Origin: Scylla paramamosain
Taxonomy: Eukaryota; Arthropoda; Malacostraca; Decapoda; Portunidae
Length of the DNA stretch: 64,000 nucleotides
Reading direction: 5' to 3'
Assembly (NCBI RefSeq): GCF_035594125.1
Contig: NC_087167.1
Location: 1,931,001 to 1,995,000 of the forward strand
Part shown: positions 32,161 to 53,083 of the stretch, piece after piece
Numbering within the stretch: position 1 is the first letter of the stretch
Layout of the letters: every line of letters starts with the position of its first letter
Translations under genes and position numbers: made by a program
Notes under the pieces: generated by a model
Seen by the model: only the letters and a program-made list of their open reading frames with translations
Told to the model about the DNA's origin: nothing
The model's database searches: none

Positions 32161-32519
32161 AAAAAAAAAAACACAATAACCAGAAAAAGGAGTCGCACCA
32201 GATCAGCGAATTCCTCTCGTAGCAATAACAAAACACAAGAAATACCAGATAGCAAAACACCAGCTACGATATTTTATTACCTCCAGGCACGCAGACGGAT
32301 ACTGAAAAACGAAGGGGGGGAAGAAAAGACCATAGGGATAATGGTAGTGCGCCTGGTACATAATACATGATGTTTTTCAAATGCTATCGCGATCTTAGTG
32401 GTTGACGTGTACGACTTCTAAGCTTTCTTGGTGGAAAATAACCGAGAGCAGAGGCAGAAGAGAAGAAAACAGCGAATACAAGAAGGAAATTGGTTAAGCG
32501 GGAAAGGAAAACGAAGAAT
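32161..32519. other. Unique spacer
   Basis: No gene recognised. G run at 32314-32320. Confidence 0.5.
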
Positions 32520-32821
32520 CCAGAGAGAGAGAGAGAGGGAGAGAGAGAGGGAGAGAGAGAGACGAGGGTAATCGAAAGAAGATAAGGGAAGGTTCCTGAA
32601 AAAGAAAGGAGGGCAAAGAGGGAGGAGAGAGAGGATGTTGAGGAAGGGAAGGGAAAACAGAAACGAGGGTGAGAGGGAGAAAGAGAGACAAGGACGAGGA
32701 GAGGAGCGAGGGAGGAGGGGAGGGATGTGTTGGGCCGATAGATGACAAGGGAGGAAAGAGAGTAATGGGGGCAAGGGAAGGGAGAGATTATAGAGACTTG
32801 TGGTTGGAGCTGGCGATAGGT

Positions 32822-32896
<75 letters not shown>
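32520..32896. repeat. Interrupted (AG)n and perfect (AG)n in purine-rich DNA
   Basis: Interrupted AG at 32520-32563, purine-rich spacer, perfect (GA)n 32823-32896. Confidence 0.92.
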
Positions 32897-32899
<3 letters not shown>

Positions 32900-33129
32900 A
32901 ATTCATAAATATAAATATAAAAAAAAAAGGAAATGAATGTCAAACCGGATAATAGAACAGGAACATGAATTCATTTGTCATTTCATAGATACAGAAGCAT
33001 AAAGAAAATTAAGAAAAAAAAAACACATCAGAAAAAAGAATGAAACCAATAGAGAATAATCATCAAAAGGGATCACCAGTAAAAGAAATGAATAGGAATC
33101 AATTCATCTTTTGTCATGTACGTAAATAT

Positions 33130-34400
<1,271 letters not shown>

Positions 34401-34401
<1 letters not shown>

Positions 34402-35019
34402 TTAGACCATACATTAACACACGCGGACTTGCACACAAGCCACATTAGTTCACACAAACACACACGTACACTGTTTATAGTCCCATAACAAGGGAGTTTA
34501 ATCCTTTCTGAGCCTTGAACAAAAAAAATATGTATCCCAGCATTGCGAGGAATAATAAAGCAAGAGAAAGAGAAAGAGGAGGAGGAGGAGGAGGAGGAGG
34601 AGGAGGAGGAGGAGGAGGAAAACGAGGAGGCCAGCGCTGTTGTTCTCACATTTACATAATCTCTTCCTCCTCTTCCGTGCTACAGTTTTTCGTTCAAACA
34701 ATGATATGCATTCTTTACCTACAGCTTCCAGTATCACGAAGGAGGAATGTTAAGAATTTTTCCTTATAGGTGGATCAGAATATCTTACCTGAACTCGCCA
34801 GTAGATGTCTGAAAAAAAAAAAAGTAGCACATTCAAGGAAAGGGAAAAAAAAAAAAAATGAGAAACGAATTTTTTTAGAAGTCTGGAATCGTGTGGCGTA
34901 AGTTGGTCGTAAATAACTTGGCGTCGTTTAATTTTCTTACAAGGAACATTGGCAAACTACACAATTAGGGAGAGTTATCCCCTCTCACTCTTATTTTGGC
35001 AGCACTCCAAGAGACGGCC

Positions 35020-35020
<1 letters not shown>
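34401..35020. other. Unique sequence with (GGA)n
   Basis: (GGA)n at 34577-34618. A runs at 34812-34823 and 34846-34858. No gene recognised apart from the microexon candidate. Confidence 0.5.
34789..34808 (-). other. Candidate 20-nt microexon
   Basis: On the minus strand a strong acceptor (T run then CAG) ends at 34809. Twenty bases, acatctactggcgagttcag, follow, then a good donor GTAAGA from 34788. Spacing and sites fit a microexon; the acceptor's T run may only be a homopolymer. Confidence 0.2.
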
Positions 35021-35116
<96 letters not shown>

Positions 35117-35200
35117 GTAATTTGTCTTCTGAGCTTTTATGTTCTCTGCGCTTTATTATTTCTCTCCGTCTCGTACTATTTTTTTTCACATTTACGTACC

Positions 35201-35268
<68 letters not shown>
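35021..35268. repeat. Two (GT)n arrays
   Basis: (GT)n 35021-35114 and 35202-35268, same orientation, 87 bp apart. Confidence 0.95.
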
Positions 35269-35269
<1 letters not shown>

Positions 35270-35867
35270 TGACTAACTATTTCCTTTAATAAAAAGGAAA
35301 ACGTTAATTCTGAAAGCCGAATTAACTCGAAAAAAAAGCTAGAAAAAAAAAGACGAACCAATACCACGAGCAGAAAGATTAATTGGTTTTAAGTTACTGT
35401 CAGACACACAGACACACAGACAGTTCGCAGAGTCCAGGAGCGAGCGGATAACCCCCACAAAGAAGAAAAGGAGCTACCTGGAAACGAGAACTAGAGGAAG
35501 GAATAAAAACAAGGCTGTATTGTTCGATGGAATTTCAAATGAGCCGGTAAATATTCAAGAAAAAAAGGGAGAGAGGACGCAGGATGAATACAAAGGAAAT
35601 TTCCTCAACCCTTCGTCTACCTAAGCAAAGCGCGTGTAAGATTTCCACGATCGCTGCAGGCACCTGTACTCCAATGAATAAAGCACGGTCGAAGATACAG
35701 CTAATTCTGGCGGTATTTTTACAGTCACGTCAATCACACTGCGAAGGGTTTTAGGTACAAGTTACTTTTAGAGACGTACACTCCGATCTCCCTTTCCTCT
35801 TTTCCAATCAACAAGCTTAAGGGCCTCTTTCCATTTCTTTTCTTAGTAATTCTAAGATTCTCTAGCG
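35269..35867. other. Unique sequence
   Basis: No gene recognised. cagacaca units near 35400-35425. Confidence 0.5.
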
Positions 35868-36008
35868 GGTGTTTTCATGATACTAGGGATAGTCTAGCAA
35901 ATATTTTGTGCCATAAAAAGTGAAAAATACCCGTGACAAGCACACTAATTATCTGTATGGCTTTTGAAAATAGTCCTAACGAGAAAGAAATGCGATTAAA
36001 AACACTAC
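35868..36008 (+). repeat. Interspersed repeat family A, copy 6 (reference copy)
   Basis: Carries all blocks: gtgttttcatgatactaggg, agtctagcaa, agtgaaaaatacccgtgac, ctaattatctgtatggc and ttttgaaaatagtcctaacg with gagaaagaaatgcg. No coding frame of note. Confidence 0.75.
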
Positions 36009-36697
<689 letters not shown>

Positions 36698-36947
36698 TAC
36701 CTACCTCAGCATCCCCACCTGATGAACATTTAAAATTCACAGTTCCAGCAGTAAAACAAAATATACGCCTATATTCTCCACTACCTATAAAAGGAACAGT
36801 AAAACTTTTAGTCTGACGCATCTCCTATTGCTCATTTCCATATTTCTCGTATTTTTATTTCGATTCTGATCTCGTTTGTTGGTATTATTGTGATTCGTAT
36901 TACCTCTCTTGAGCATGAACAACATGAATATTTTGATCTGTTTAGTG

Positions 36948-37040
<93 letters not shown>
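36948..37040. repeat. (TA)n microsatellite
   Basis: About 46 units. Confidence 0.95.
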
Positions 37041-37041
<1 letters not shown>

Positions 37042-37449
37042 GACGATAATTCGCTGCAATTTGGCGAATCGGAATATACTTATAAGTTTATGGAATACTT
37101 GTTAGTTTTTCGATCTGTCTGTCCGCATTTCAGTTTATCTATATTTCACTCTCTCTTCTACTTGTATCTTCTCAGTCTTTTATTTTTCCATTATACTTTC
37201 ATCTATCACTTCTTTTACGCATGTGCTCTCCTTCTTGCCTCTGTTTGTTTGTTGGGCCTGCCTGTCAGTTTGTTTGCTTGTGTCTCACACTTTCTTCTGT
37301 TTGAATGCTCTCCAGCTGTTGCTTCCTTTGTTATTAGTCTTCTTTCATATTTTTTTATTGTTCTGTCTTCCTGGAGATACTTTCTTGTCTATAAGTTTGT
37401 CAATTTATTTGTTTGTATCTTATTTTCTTCTATTACTTGTATCTACTCT
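37041..37449. other. Pyrimidine-rich unique sequence
   Basis: T/C-rich. The long + frame here is Phe/Leu/Ser low complexity. No gene recognised. Confidence 0.5.
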
Positions 37450-37587
37450 ACGTGTTTTAGTTCGTCTTCAGCTCTAACAAAGAATATTTTCAATGGCTAC
37501 AGGGACGATAATTCAGGCTCTCATATTTTCATTCGAAGGTGGCACATGATCCTCGTTAAACCATCATTAAAATATATAGAAAACACA
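37450..37587 (-). repeat. Interspersed repeat family A, copy 7
   Basis: The minus strand reads gtgttttc, ttttaatgatggtttaacg, gaattatcgtccctgtagcc and ttgaaaatattctttgttag in the order of the reference copy; more diverged. Confidence 0.55.
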
Positions 37588-38600
<1,013 letters not shown>

Positions 38601-40330
38601 GAAAGAAGGCTCGTGCTCCTCCGTCCCTCCCCCTCTTTCCTTCCTTCCCTCCGTCTCGCATCTCTCCCTTCCATACTTCATCTTATCTTGCGCTCTCTCT
38701 CACTCCATTCTCTACCTCCGTTCCCCTTTCTTTCTCCTCCTTCCTTTCTTCTTCCTTCTCTACCATGCCCTCCCTACTCAGTCATTCAGCATTCTCTCTT
38801 CCTTCCTTCTTTCCTTCCTTCCTTCCTTCCTTCCTCCACCGCCTCTTCCTCCTCCTCCTCCTCCTCCTCCTCCTCCTCCTCCTCCCTCTCGGCCTCATTA
38901 CTCATCCATCACGCTCCTCGTTTTCCACCACCTCTTCCTTCTTCTTTATCTTCTTCTCTTCTTGGATAACAGGCAATCATCATTTTTCCATGCATCCTTC
39001 CTCGATATCTCTTTCCGCACTACAAGTTTCGAGATACATTTTCCGTTTGTTACTCACTGGATACTTTGATTACCTCTTACTCGCATATTCTCGTTATTAT
39101 TCCTTCACGGTCTCTCTTATTATCTCTTCCCTGTATCGTTAAATGAGGTTCTCAATTTCTCGTCTACAACACGTTTCTATAGTCTATTTTTTGTTTTTCT
39201 TTTTTTTCTTCTTATCTTCTCTTAGCAAATCTCTCTCTCTGTCTCTCTCTCTTCCACCTTCATTCTCCTTCCTTTCTCTCAAGCCCATTCATTTCCACAT
39301 TATCTTCTCTCTCCCACTCCTTCCTCCGCCAGCCTTAGCCTTCGACGCCGCTTCTTCCTCCTCCTTATCATCCTCCTCTCTCACTTCCTCCTCCTTTTAC
39401 GTCTCTATTTCATTTTCTTTATCTTTCTCAAGTCTTTTCCATCCATTTCTTCTCAATTTTCTTAGTTTTAATTTACTTTCTTCTCTCCTCTTCCTTCATC
39501 TCTTTGTGTTCTTATACTTCTCCTGTTTCCTGTTTTATTCTCATTTCTCTTTTGTTTTCCTCTTATGTCTTTTTTCCTTTCTCATGTTCCTTTATTTAGT
39601 TTTTACTTTTCTTTATTTTTCCTTCTCTTCTTTCCTTGTCCTTAATCACCCCTCTCCCTCTCCTCTACTAACCCTCCTCCTCCTCCCCCTTATATTCCTC
39701 CTCCTCAAATCCTCGTCGTGCTCCTCCTCCTTCACCTCCTCCTCTATTTCTTCCTGTACCATCCCTCCTCGTCCCCGTTCTTCTCTTTTTCCCTCAATTC
39801 TTCGTCGTGCTCCTCCTCCTACTTCTGTTCGTCGTCCTTTTCTTCCTCCTCCTCCTGCTCCTGTTACTCCTTCTCCTCCCCCTTCTTCAAATCTTCATCG
39901 TGGTCCTTCTTCTTCTCCTTCTCCTCCTCCTTCTCCTCCTCCTCCTTCTCCTCCTCCTTCTCCTCCTCCTCCTCCTCCTCCTCCAATTCCTCGCCGCGCT
40001 CACCTCCACTGCCGCACCTCCGCCGCTCTCATTTCAAGGAGTTCGGAAGTTTGTGTATGAAAACTTAGTGGGCTGCAGTCATTAAGGCGGCGGCATGACC
40101 GGCCCGATAATGAGACCTCCTTCACAAGCGGGTCAACGGCGTGATGCACTTCATGATCTCCCGCTAACTTTTCCGCTGGAGGTGCCGCGATCAAACTCGG
40201 ATCCCCGGCTTCCACCCTCCCCTTCCTCCTCCTCCTCCTCCTCCTTCTCCTCTTCTTCCTCCTGCGGGTTTTAATGTTGTTACAGCCACCTCCTCGTCGT
40301 CTTCCTTTCCTCCTCCTTCTCATGCCTTTC
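38601..40330. repeat. 1.7-kb polypyrimidine block
   Basis: The + strand is mostly C/T with (CTTC)n near 38803-38834, (CTC)n near 38846-38884 and many CTC/CTT runs at 39660-39990. 40010-40210 is a GC-rich interruption. The 305-codon + frame (39143-40060) is Ser/Phe/Leu/Pro low complexity, not a gene. Confidence 0.85.
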
Positions 40331-41409
40331 CTTTGCTATTTAATTTTACATTTACTGTGTTTAGACCTCTTTTTCCACGTTCCTTACTTTACATTTGAGA
40401 GTGTAGGTTCATGGCCACTGTATCATAAGGCGTTAGATGTATGTAATTCTTTGTTTTTCCTTCGTGTTCCTCGTATTCGTCTTACTCGTCTTTGTCCTTC
40501 TTATCTCTCTCGTCTTCACTGTTAATGGCGGAAAGGACCCGTGATATTTTCCGTTTTATTATTTTTTTCTCTCTCGCACAAACTTTTTAGTAAATCATCC
40601 ACAATCTTGAATGAAGCACGTCGTTCTCGTTTGCAGTCCCTTAATGGCGCTCCTCGCTTTAGTCTTAACCATCACTTAAGTTAAACTCATCCTCGCCATG
40701 CTTTTGAGTCGGTACCTTGAAAGCCTGGAGGGTGGAGCGGCGCATAGCGGAGGACCAAAGATGCAGGACAGTGATGGGCGGGAAGCCAGGCCGAGGATAA
40801 GCTTCTGAATCCATCTCCCAACTCCCGCCACTTATCAAAGAGAGAGCGATGGCCTCTGATGACGAAGACTAAGCTCCCCGCCGCCATCCTCACCTTGCGC
40901 GCGAAAGAGATAATGAAAAGTGGATGCAGAAAAAAAGCCATTGCGAAAGAAAAATCACCGCGCTGCACTAAACGTTTCTCATCGACGCTGAATATTTATA
41001 AGACCGTAAAAATATTTGTCAAGTTTGCGATATTTTTTACCGCTCGTTGTTGCAGGAAGTTGGGAACGTTTCCGAGTTTTCAGTATACGTAATTCTCACT
41101 ATTCTCACTGTACGGTTTGGGTGTAAATGTGTGAAAAGTTAATAAATGGTTACAATCCACTGTTTTATTTCGTGTGAGGCCATGACATCGGCACAGTCGC
41201 TGTGAGTTAAAGCCACTGACCGCTAACACGAAGCAATGCACCACCCACACAACCCCGTCAACAGCGGCATTACCACACAAACTAAATCAATACATACGAC
41301 ACAGCAAAACAAAAAAATATATACAGAATTATTACGCACAGCCAACCACTATCATAAGCACAAATACGAACTTTTTATGTGTTCAGGAGAATGGTCAAGG
41401 ACACGGCAA
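40331..41409. other. Unique sequence
   Basis: GC-richer non-repetitive stretch at 40690-40910. No domain recognised on either strand. Confidence 0.45.
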
Positions 41410-41410
41410 T

Positions 41411-41493
<83 letters not shown>

Positions 41494-41495
41494 GA

Positions 41496-41536
<41 letters not shown>
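41410..41536. repeat. Interrupted (AG)n
   Basis: Several GG and AAAG interruptions, unlike most arrays here. Confidence 0.93.
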
Positions 41537-41785
41537 TTCAATAAGCCACTCCCGAAAAAAAAAGGTAATTATAGGAGCAAATTTCAGAAAGTTAGTCAAT
41601 TCGCGCTGCCATTATCACCAAAACAAAACCAATATGAACTAAATAGAAAAAAAAAGAAAAAACAAACATGTACAATCAAAATCAACACAACCAGCACGGT
41701 CGCTAATCCACACTGCATACACAACCACTAACAACAACACAACAACAACCACCACCATCACCACCACCCAACACCGAGAAAATGA

Positions 41786-41788
<3 letters not shown>

Positions 41789-41846
<58 letters not shown>

Positions 41847-41985
41847 CTACCACACTACCAAAACCACACATCCACCTCTTCACAACATCAGCAAGATAAA
41901 ATAAATATAGTAACCGTCACTACCACCGTTATCACCACCACTACCACTACCACTACCACCACCACCACCACCACCACTACTCCGT
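41789..41985. repeat. (AC)n and (CAC)n
   Basis: (AC)n 41789-41844; imperfect then perfect (CAC)n at 41929-41985. Confidence 0.93.
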
Positions 41986-42004
41986 TCGACACTCTTCACG
42001 CTAG

Positions 42005-42082
42005 ACGGTCCCTTCGAACCCTCCCCTTTCCACACTCATTGAAGGGCCTGGTACCTGTAATTTACCCAGACCATTAATTAAG
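42005..42082 (+). other. Candidate 78-nt internal exon
   Basis: Acceptor-like ttcgacactcttcacgctag ends at 42004. A strong donor AAG|GTGAGT follows at 42082|42083. The 78 nt are open in the frame starting at the first base (26 codons, phase 0-0). No homology can be claimed; the acceptor is moderate. Confidence 0.17.
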
Positions 42083-42716
42083 GTGAGTGAGCCACGTATT
42101 ATGACACAGGTGCCCGACGCGTCGCCAGGCCCTGATAGAGTACGTCTTTTAAAACCTACGGAAATGGAGGACGAGACGAGAGAGAGGTGAAGGAAAGGGA
42201 AGAGAGTAGAAGGAGAGCAGGGCGGTGGTGAAGACGGAGGAAAAGTAGGAAATATAGAAGGTATTGGTGGAGAAGAGGGAGGCTGTGCTAGAATATGAGG
42301 GAGGAGGACAAGGAGGAGGAGGAGGAGGAGGAATATGAGCACACAGGATGCACACTTAACTAACGTAACCTAACAGATAATCTAATGGCCAATGACAAAA
42401 CGGATTACATATAATACCTCTGACTTACTAATATGAGAAAAAAAAGATTAGCACAATAAAAGACTTCTTGCCACAAAAAAAGGCCAAAACAACAGACTTT
42501 TCCCCGCCCACCAATAATCTAGCAAAAGGCTGGGCGAAACAGACGGTAACGCAATATATCTAAAACTATTACATGGAATTTATGAGGAAAGAGAGAGAGA
42601 GATAAGACTCTATAATCTACTGCTAATTCTTGTTTATGTGTGGGAAAGCTTGAGCGTTTAATGTGTTTGCAGGGTGTTGGTAGGCATAGATTAGGGTGTG
42701 GAGGGTGTATGATAAA
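42083..42716. other. Unique sequence
   Basis: Purine-rich at 42165-42335, including short (GGA)n at 42314-42332. No gene recognised. Confidence 0.5.
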
Positions 42717-42834
42717 GGAGGAGGAGGAGGAGGAGGAGGAGGAGGAGGAGGAGGAGGAAACGTGTAGAAGGGAAAGAGGAAGAGAAGCAACGCTGATAAA
42801 ATATGATTGTAGTTGTGGTGGTGGTGGTGGTGGT
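42717..42834. repeat. (GGA)n and (GTG)n
   Basis: (GGA)n 42717-42758 and (GTG)n about 42816-42834. Confidence 0.92.
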
Positions 42835-43025
42835 AGTGAGAACGGCGGCAGGGATTGAACAGATGGAGAGCGATGAAGGAGATTAAAGCATTAACCGTGA
42901 AGGATGAGCTATGAGAGCAGATAAAAAGAAGAATTACAGCGAAGAGTGGCTAATGGTAGAGAGGTAATTGCAACACGATTTAGGGGTGCAGCAACTGATT
43001 ACGACTAAACCTTACCTCTCACGAA

Positions 43026-43029
<4 letters not shown>

Positions 43030-43061
<32 letters not shown>

Positions 43062-43198
43062 GGACAGACAGACAGAAATAGAGACAGACAGGCAGACAGA
43101 CGGACAAAGAAATTACGAAAGAGACAGAAAGACAGTCAGATTAACAGTTAGACTAAAACAAAGACAGCGAGGAGAGATAGATAAACAGGCAAAATACA

Positions 43199-43286
<88 letters not shown>
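43030..43286. repeat. (AG)n, (GACA)n and (AC)n cluster
   Basis: (AG)n 43030-43056, degenerate GACA units to about 43110, interrupted (AC)n 43198-43286. Confidence 0.9.
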
Positions 43287-43289
<3 letters not shown>

Positions 43290-44151
43290 TTAATGGCATG
43301 ATCTACGTACATTTTTCACCGCCATCACTGTCATCATTATATTACACTGTCATATCATTGTAATATATTATCATCATTATTATAGTTATTACTGGAATGA
43401 ATGACTCAGTTGACAAAGAAGTGTTCGGCAAAAAAAAAAAAAAGGTAAACCTGGCAAAAAAAAATTTTTTCTAAAACCTTTACGTGGTGGCACACACTGG
43501 ATGAAAAGGAAGAAAGATGTAAAGGAAAGCATTCAACTCTTTTCCTGACTTCCCTTTCCCACCAACCAACAAAATTCAGAATGGTATATCGTGGGAGCAT
43601 AGTGATCTGCAGTGACCTGTAACTTCATCTTAGCTCAGTCAGTAAAGTCATTTGGATTTGCTCAGATAAGGAAAAGGCCATGCAATCATTAGGAAAACTA
43701 CATACAGTTATTAATGATTCTGGTCCACTGCCTGCCCGGTGACAACCCACGCAAGGAATTTTGATAGGAATTCTTGGCTATATTCGAGAAAAGTTTTTAA
43801 GCCTTGAAATGAGTTTTCTCCACAGCCTAGCACTAAGGGATTTCATGAAGAGGTTGGAATCCACTAAGTCGTAAAGTCATTAAGGAGGAAGGGATGGAGG
43901 TCTTACCCCAACCAGGATCCCTTGCAAAATCCCCTCGGAACTTAGAAGGTAGCATGATGTTCAGGAATTCCGTGACGTTAAGCTGATGGGTTCTCAGGGA
44001 CAATCTCCAGAGGCCCATTTCAAAGCGAAGCACCCCAGTAAAGTGTACATGTATAGCCGTAACACAACGCGTACAGCCGTAACCAACCATTAAGTGCTGC
44101 TCTTGTGATGATAGAGCGTCACTAGCACGTTGTATGTCTGTTGTTGCTCCA
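43287..44151. other. Unique sequence
   Basis: tagctcagtcagtaaag (43631-43647) resembles a tRNA A box but no B box follows. A 20-bp duplication (gta-agccgtaac) lies at 44051-44090. No gene recognised. Confidence 0.45.
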
Positions 44152-44343
44152 TAATTTCCCTTTCTAAGTACATTTCACCCAAGTAAATTCTACTCACGAA
44201 GATTTCTCCATGAAACTGTTACCTTAAATAGCTCCTTCAATGAAAATTTTTTGAACCTTGTGTAACTTAATACAACATCATTTGTCGTGAGGGAAAATTC
44301 TAGGGTGAAATGTAGGTGGGAAAATTAACTTATGGGGAAATTA
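44152..44343. mobile_element. TA-flanked foldback element (MITE-like)
   Basis: Inverted ends: TAATTTCCC (44152-44160) with GGGAAATTA (44335-44343), and inside them TACATTTCACCC (44169-44180) with GGGTGAAATGTA (44303-44314), extending imperfectly to CTCACGA/CGTGAG. The ends are about 45-55 bp long with an 11-bp length difference. Flanking TA at each end suggests the Tc1/mariner class (inference). No transposase. Confidence 0.6.
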
Positions 44344-45196
<853 letters not shown>

Positions 45197-45343
45197 CGTG
45201 TTTGTGCTCACAGAATACCGGCATGAGGAGAATTAATTACAAGAAGAATCCGAAATTAAAACTATCCACTCCTTAGGAACGCAAGCCACTCTTCAACAGG
45301 GAGGCCAATCAATAAATGAACGCTATGCAAAATTTAGTCATTT

Positions 45344-45380
45344 GGAGGAAGAGGAGGAGGAGGAGGAGGAGGAGGAGGAA
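45344..45380. repeat. (GGA)n microsatellite
   Basis: About 12 units. Confidence 0.9.
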
Positions 45381-47755
<2,375 letters not shown>

Positions 47756-47811
<56 letters not shown>

Positions 47812-47948
47812 GTGTGTGTGTGTTTACCTCTTTCTTTCCACATCAGCACTGTATTTTCCCTTTACTAACTTTGGTGCTTTTCCACTTAGCACCTGGGTTC
47901 TTCCTCCTCCTCCTCCTCCTCCTCCTCCTCCTCCTCCTCCTCCTCCTC
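47756..47948. repeat. (GT)n and (CTC)n
   Basis: (GT)n 47756-47823 with one TTTT interruption; (CTC)n 47902-47948. Confidence 0.93.

Positions 47949-49481
<1,533 letters not shown>

Positions 49482-49508
<27 letters not shown>
49482..49508. repeat. (CA)n microsatellite
   Basis: About 13 units. Confidence 0.9.
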
Positions 49509-49612
49509 TCTGGCTATAGTACACAAAGTATTTCATTAAACTTCCATTATTTCTGCTATAATGATTTTTCAAAATAGTTTTCACTTCACTTAAACATAAG
49601 ACTGCAGTAATT

Positions 49613-49935
49613 GTGGCGATGATGAGTTTTCAAGTGGTGATGAGTTCTGAAATGATAATGGTAATGAGGAGGAGGAGGAGGAGGAGGAGGAGAGGAAGAG
49701 GAGGAAGAGGAGGAAAAGGAACAAAAAGTAGAGAAAGAAGAGGAGGTGAGGAGGAGGAAAAAATAAGGGGAGAAGGAAAGGAGGTGAGGAGGGAAAAAAA
49801 AAGGAGAAAGAAGAGGAAGAGATGTGAAGGACGGCATGAAATAGGAAGAGGAGGGAGCGAGGGAAGACGAACAGAAAAAAGAATAGAACGAGGACGAGGA
49901 CGACGACGACGAGGAGGAGGAGGAGGAGGAGAAAA
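49613..49935. repeat. Polypurine block with (GGA)n
   Basis: The + strand is almost all A/G with GGA/GAA triplets (49668-49692, 49911-49930) and a short GACGAC run. Confidence 0.85.
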
Positions 49936-50058
49936 CATATTGAGTAAAACCACTTATCTAAGGGGAATAAAAGTATGGATTGTGTTAGGCCACGCAAGAA
50001 GAAATACATGCATTCTCCTCAACAAGAGGAAGTAATTAAGGTAATCAAGTATGAGGAG

Positions 50059-50062
<4 letters not shown>

Positions 50063-50114
<52 letters not shown>
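50063..50114. repeat. (GT)n microsatellite
   Basis: About 26 units. Confidence 0.95.
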
Positions 50115-50116
<2 letters not shown>

Positions 50117-50765
50117 GGATAAAAACACGAGACACTCAGGTCACTACCACTCAACAAAAAAGCTAACGCGATGAAGAGAGCCATCCTAACATTACAAGAC
50201 TCCCTTGAGTACGGAACGAACATACCCGTCAGCGAGGAACAAAACAGTGACACATATTCTTAAACACTTTACTTTCTGAACACTTTACTTTCTCATCACG
50301 ACTATTCTTAAAGACCATAAACATAATATAATGGGTTCCTATGGGTATTTTTTCCCCATTACCGATGCAGAATCTTTGCAAAACTCTTACTACACGCTTG
50401 AAAAACTCCAATGACTTCCACTAGAGTCTTTTACAAGAAGTGGAGATCAGAAGCCGAAACGTTTAGGAAAACGAACGGGGAGCACATTGTCTGGTCCCTG
50501 AAAACACTCTCCGGAACACGTCCCCCGGGTTTAACTATAGACAAAGAGAGCCTGAGAACCGTGACCATCCAGAGTAAGACTTTTTTACCTGTTTTTTTTT
50601 TCTTTTTTTTTTTTTGTTAAACATCGGTTAGAGCTTTTAGAGAATATTATGTGCATTAATTAGGTTACAAGGAAATTTAGAGTTTTCAAAAAATTACTGT
50701 TTCGGAAATATCACTTTTACGTGGATAACGACATTTTTTCTTTAAAGTGACGAGCTCTAACGCTG
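50115..50765. other. Unique sequence
   Basis: Contains a 16-bp tandem duplication (50263-50278, 50279-50294; one mismatch). A + frame at 50411-50600 (KWRSEAETFRK...) ends at a donor-like CAGAGTAAG; no family recognised. Confidence 0.45.
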
Positions 50766-50843
<78 letters not shown>

Positions 50844-50890
50844 GGAAAACATTTAAAATGACATTATAATAACACATTAAAAATTTATTT

Positions 50891-50973
<83 letters not shown>

Positions 50974-50998
50974 TGTAATTACTGTTGTTGTTGTTGTT
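50766..50998. repeat. (AG)n, (GTA)n, (GTT)n
   Basis: Interrupted (AG)n 50766-50840; perfect (GTA)n 50891-50972 (about 27 units); (GTT)n 50983-50998. Confidence 0.94.
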
Positions 50999-51208
50999 CA
51001 ACAGTCACAATCACAGTTGTAGTACTAGTAAGGATGTGAACAGATTAGACAAATGGACAGAATTAGCACAAATAGTATGGAAACCCACAGAACGAAGCTA
51101 ATATTTCAAACAGAAACAGAACAGTCTCTGAACACATTACCAATCCTTGACCCAGCACCTTTCATCGCCAACCATCCCCAACCCAGCAGGGAAGCAAGTA
51201 CTCGTGGT

Positions 51209-51231
51209 GGGCTGGGCAGGGCAGGGCAGGG
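51209..51231 (+). other. G-quadruplex motif
   Basis: Five GGG runs at 51209, 51214, 51219, 51224 and 51229, all separated by 2-nt loops (CT, CA, CA, CA). A textbook G3 quadruplex pattern. Confidence 0.75.
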
Positions 51232-52965
<1,734 letters not shown>

Positions 52966-53007
52966 TCAGATAGAACAAAATGATAAATAAACACAAACAT
53001 ATTAGAC

Positions 53008-53075
53008 CAGTGTTTCCCAAACTTTTCCAGTACGTGACCCCAAAAGGGTCATGACCCGCAGTTTGGGACTCGCAG
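53008..53075. mobile_element. 68-bp hAT-like MITE with 8-bp target duplication
   Basis: Begins cagtgtttcccaaact and ends agtttgggactcgcag, which are inverted copies of each other with a few mismatches. Internal gtgacccc/gggtcatgac is also complementary, so the whole element folds back. It is flanked by a perfect 8-bp direct repeat tattagac (53000-53007, 53076-53083). CAGTG ends and an 8-bp duplication are hallmarks of the hAT superfamily. No transposase. Confidence 0.88.
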
Positions 53076-53083
53076 TATTAGAC

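Noticed and set aside
39143..40060. 305-codon + frame, longest in the window
   Set aside because: Ser/Phe/Leu/Pro-only translation of a polypyrimidine block, with equally open shadow frames. Composition explains it.
43011..43045. Minus-strand acceptor (CATAG) and GTAAGG 11 nt apart
   Set aside because: The pyrimidine tract is just an (AG)n array read in reverse; an 11-nt exon with a non-optimal donor is most likely chance.
43631..43670. tRNA-like tagctcagtcagtaaag
   Set aside because: Good A-box resemblance but no B box or closing acceptor stem within 80 bp.
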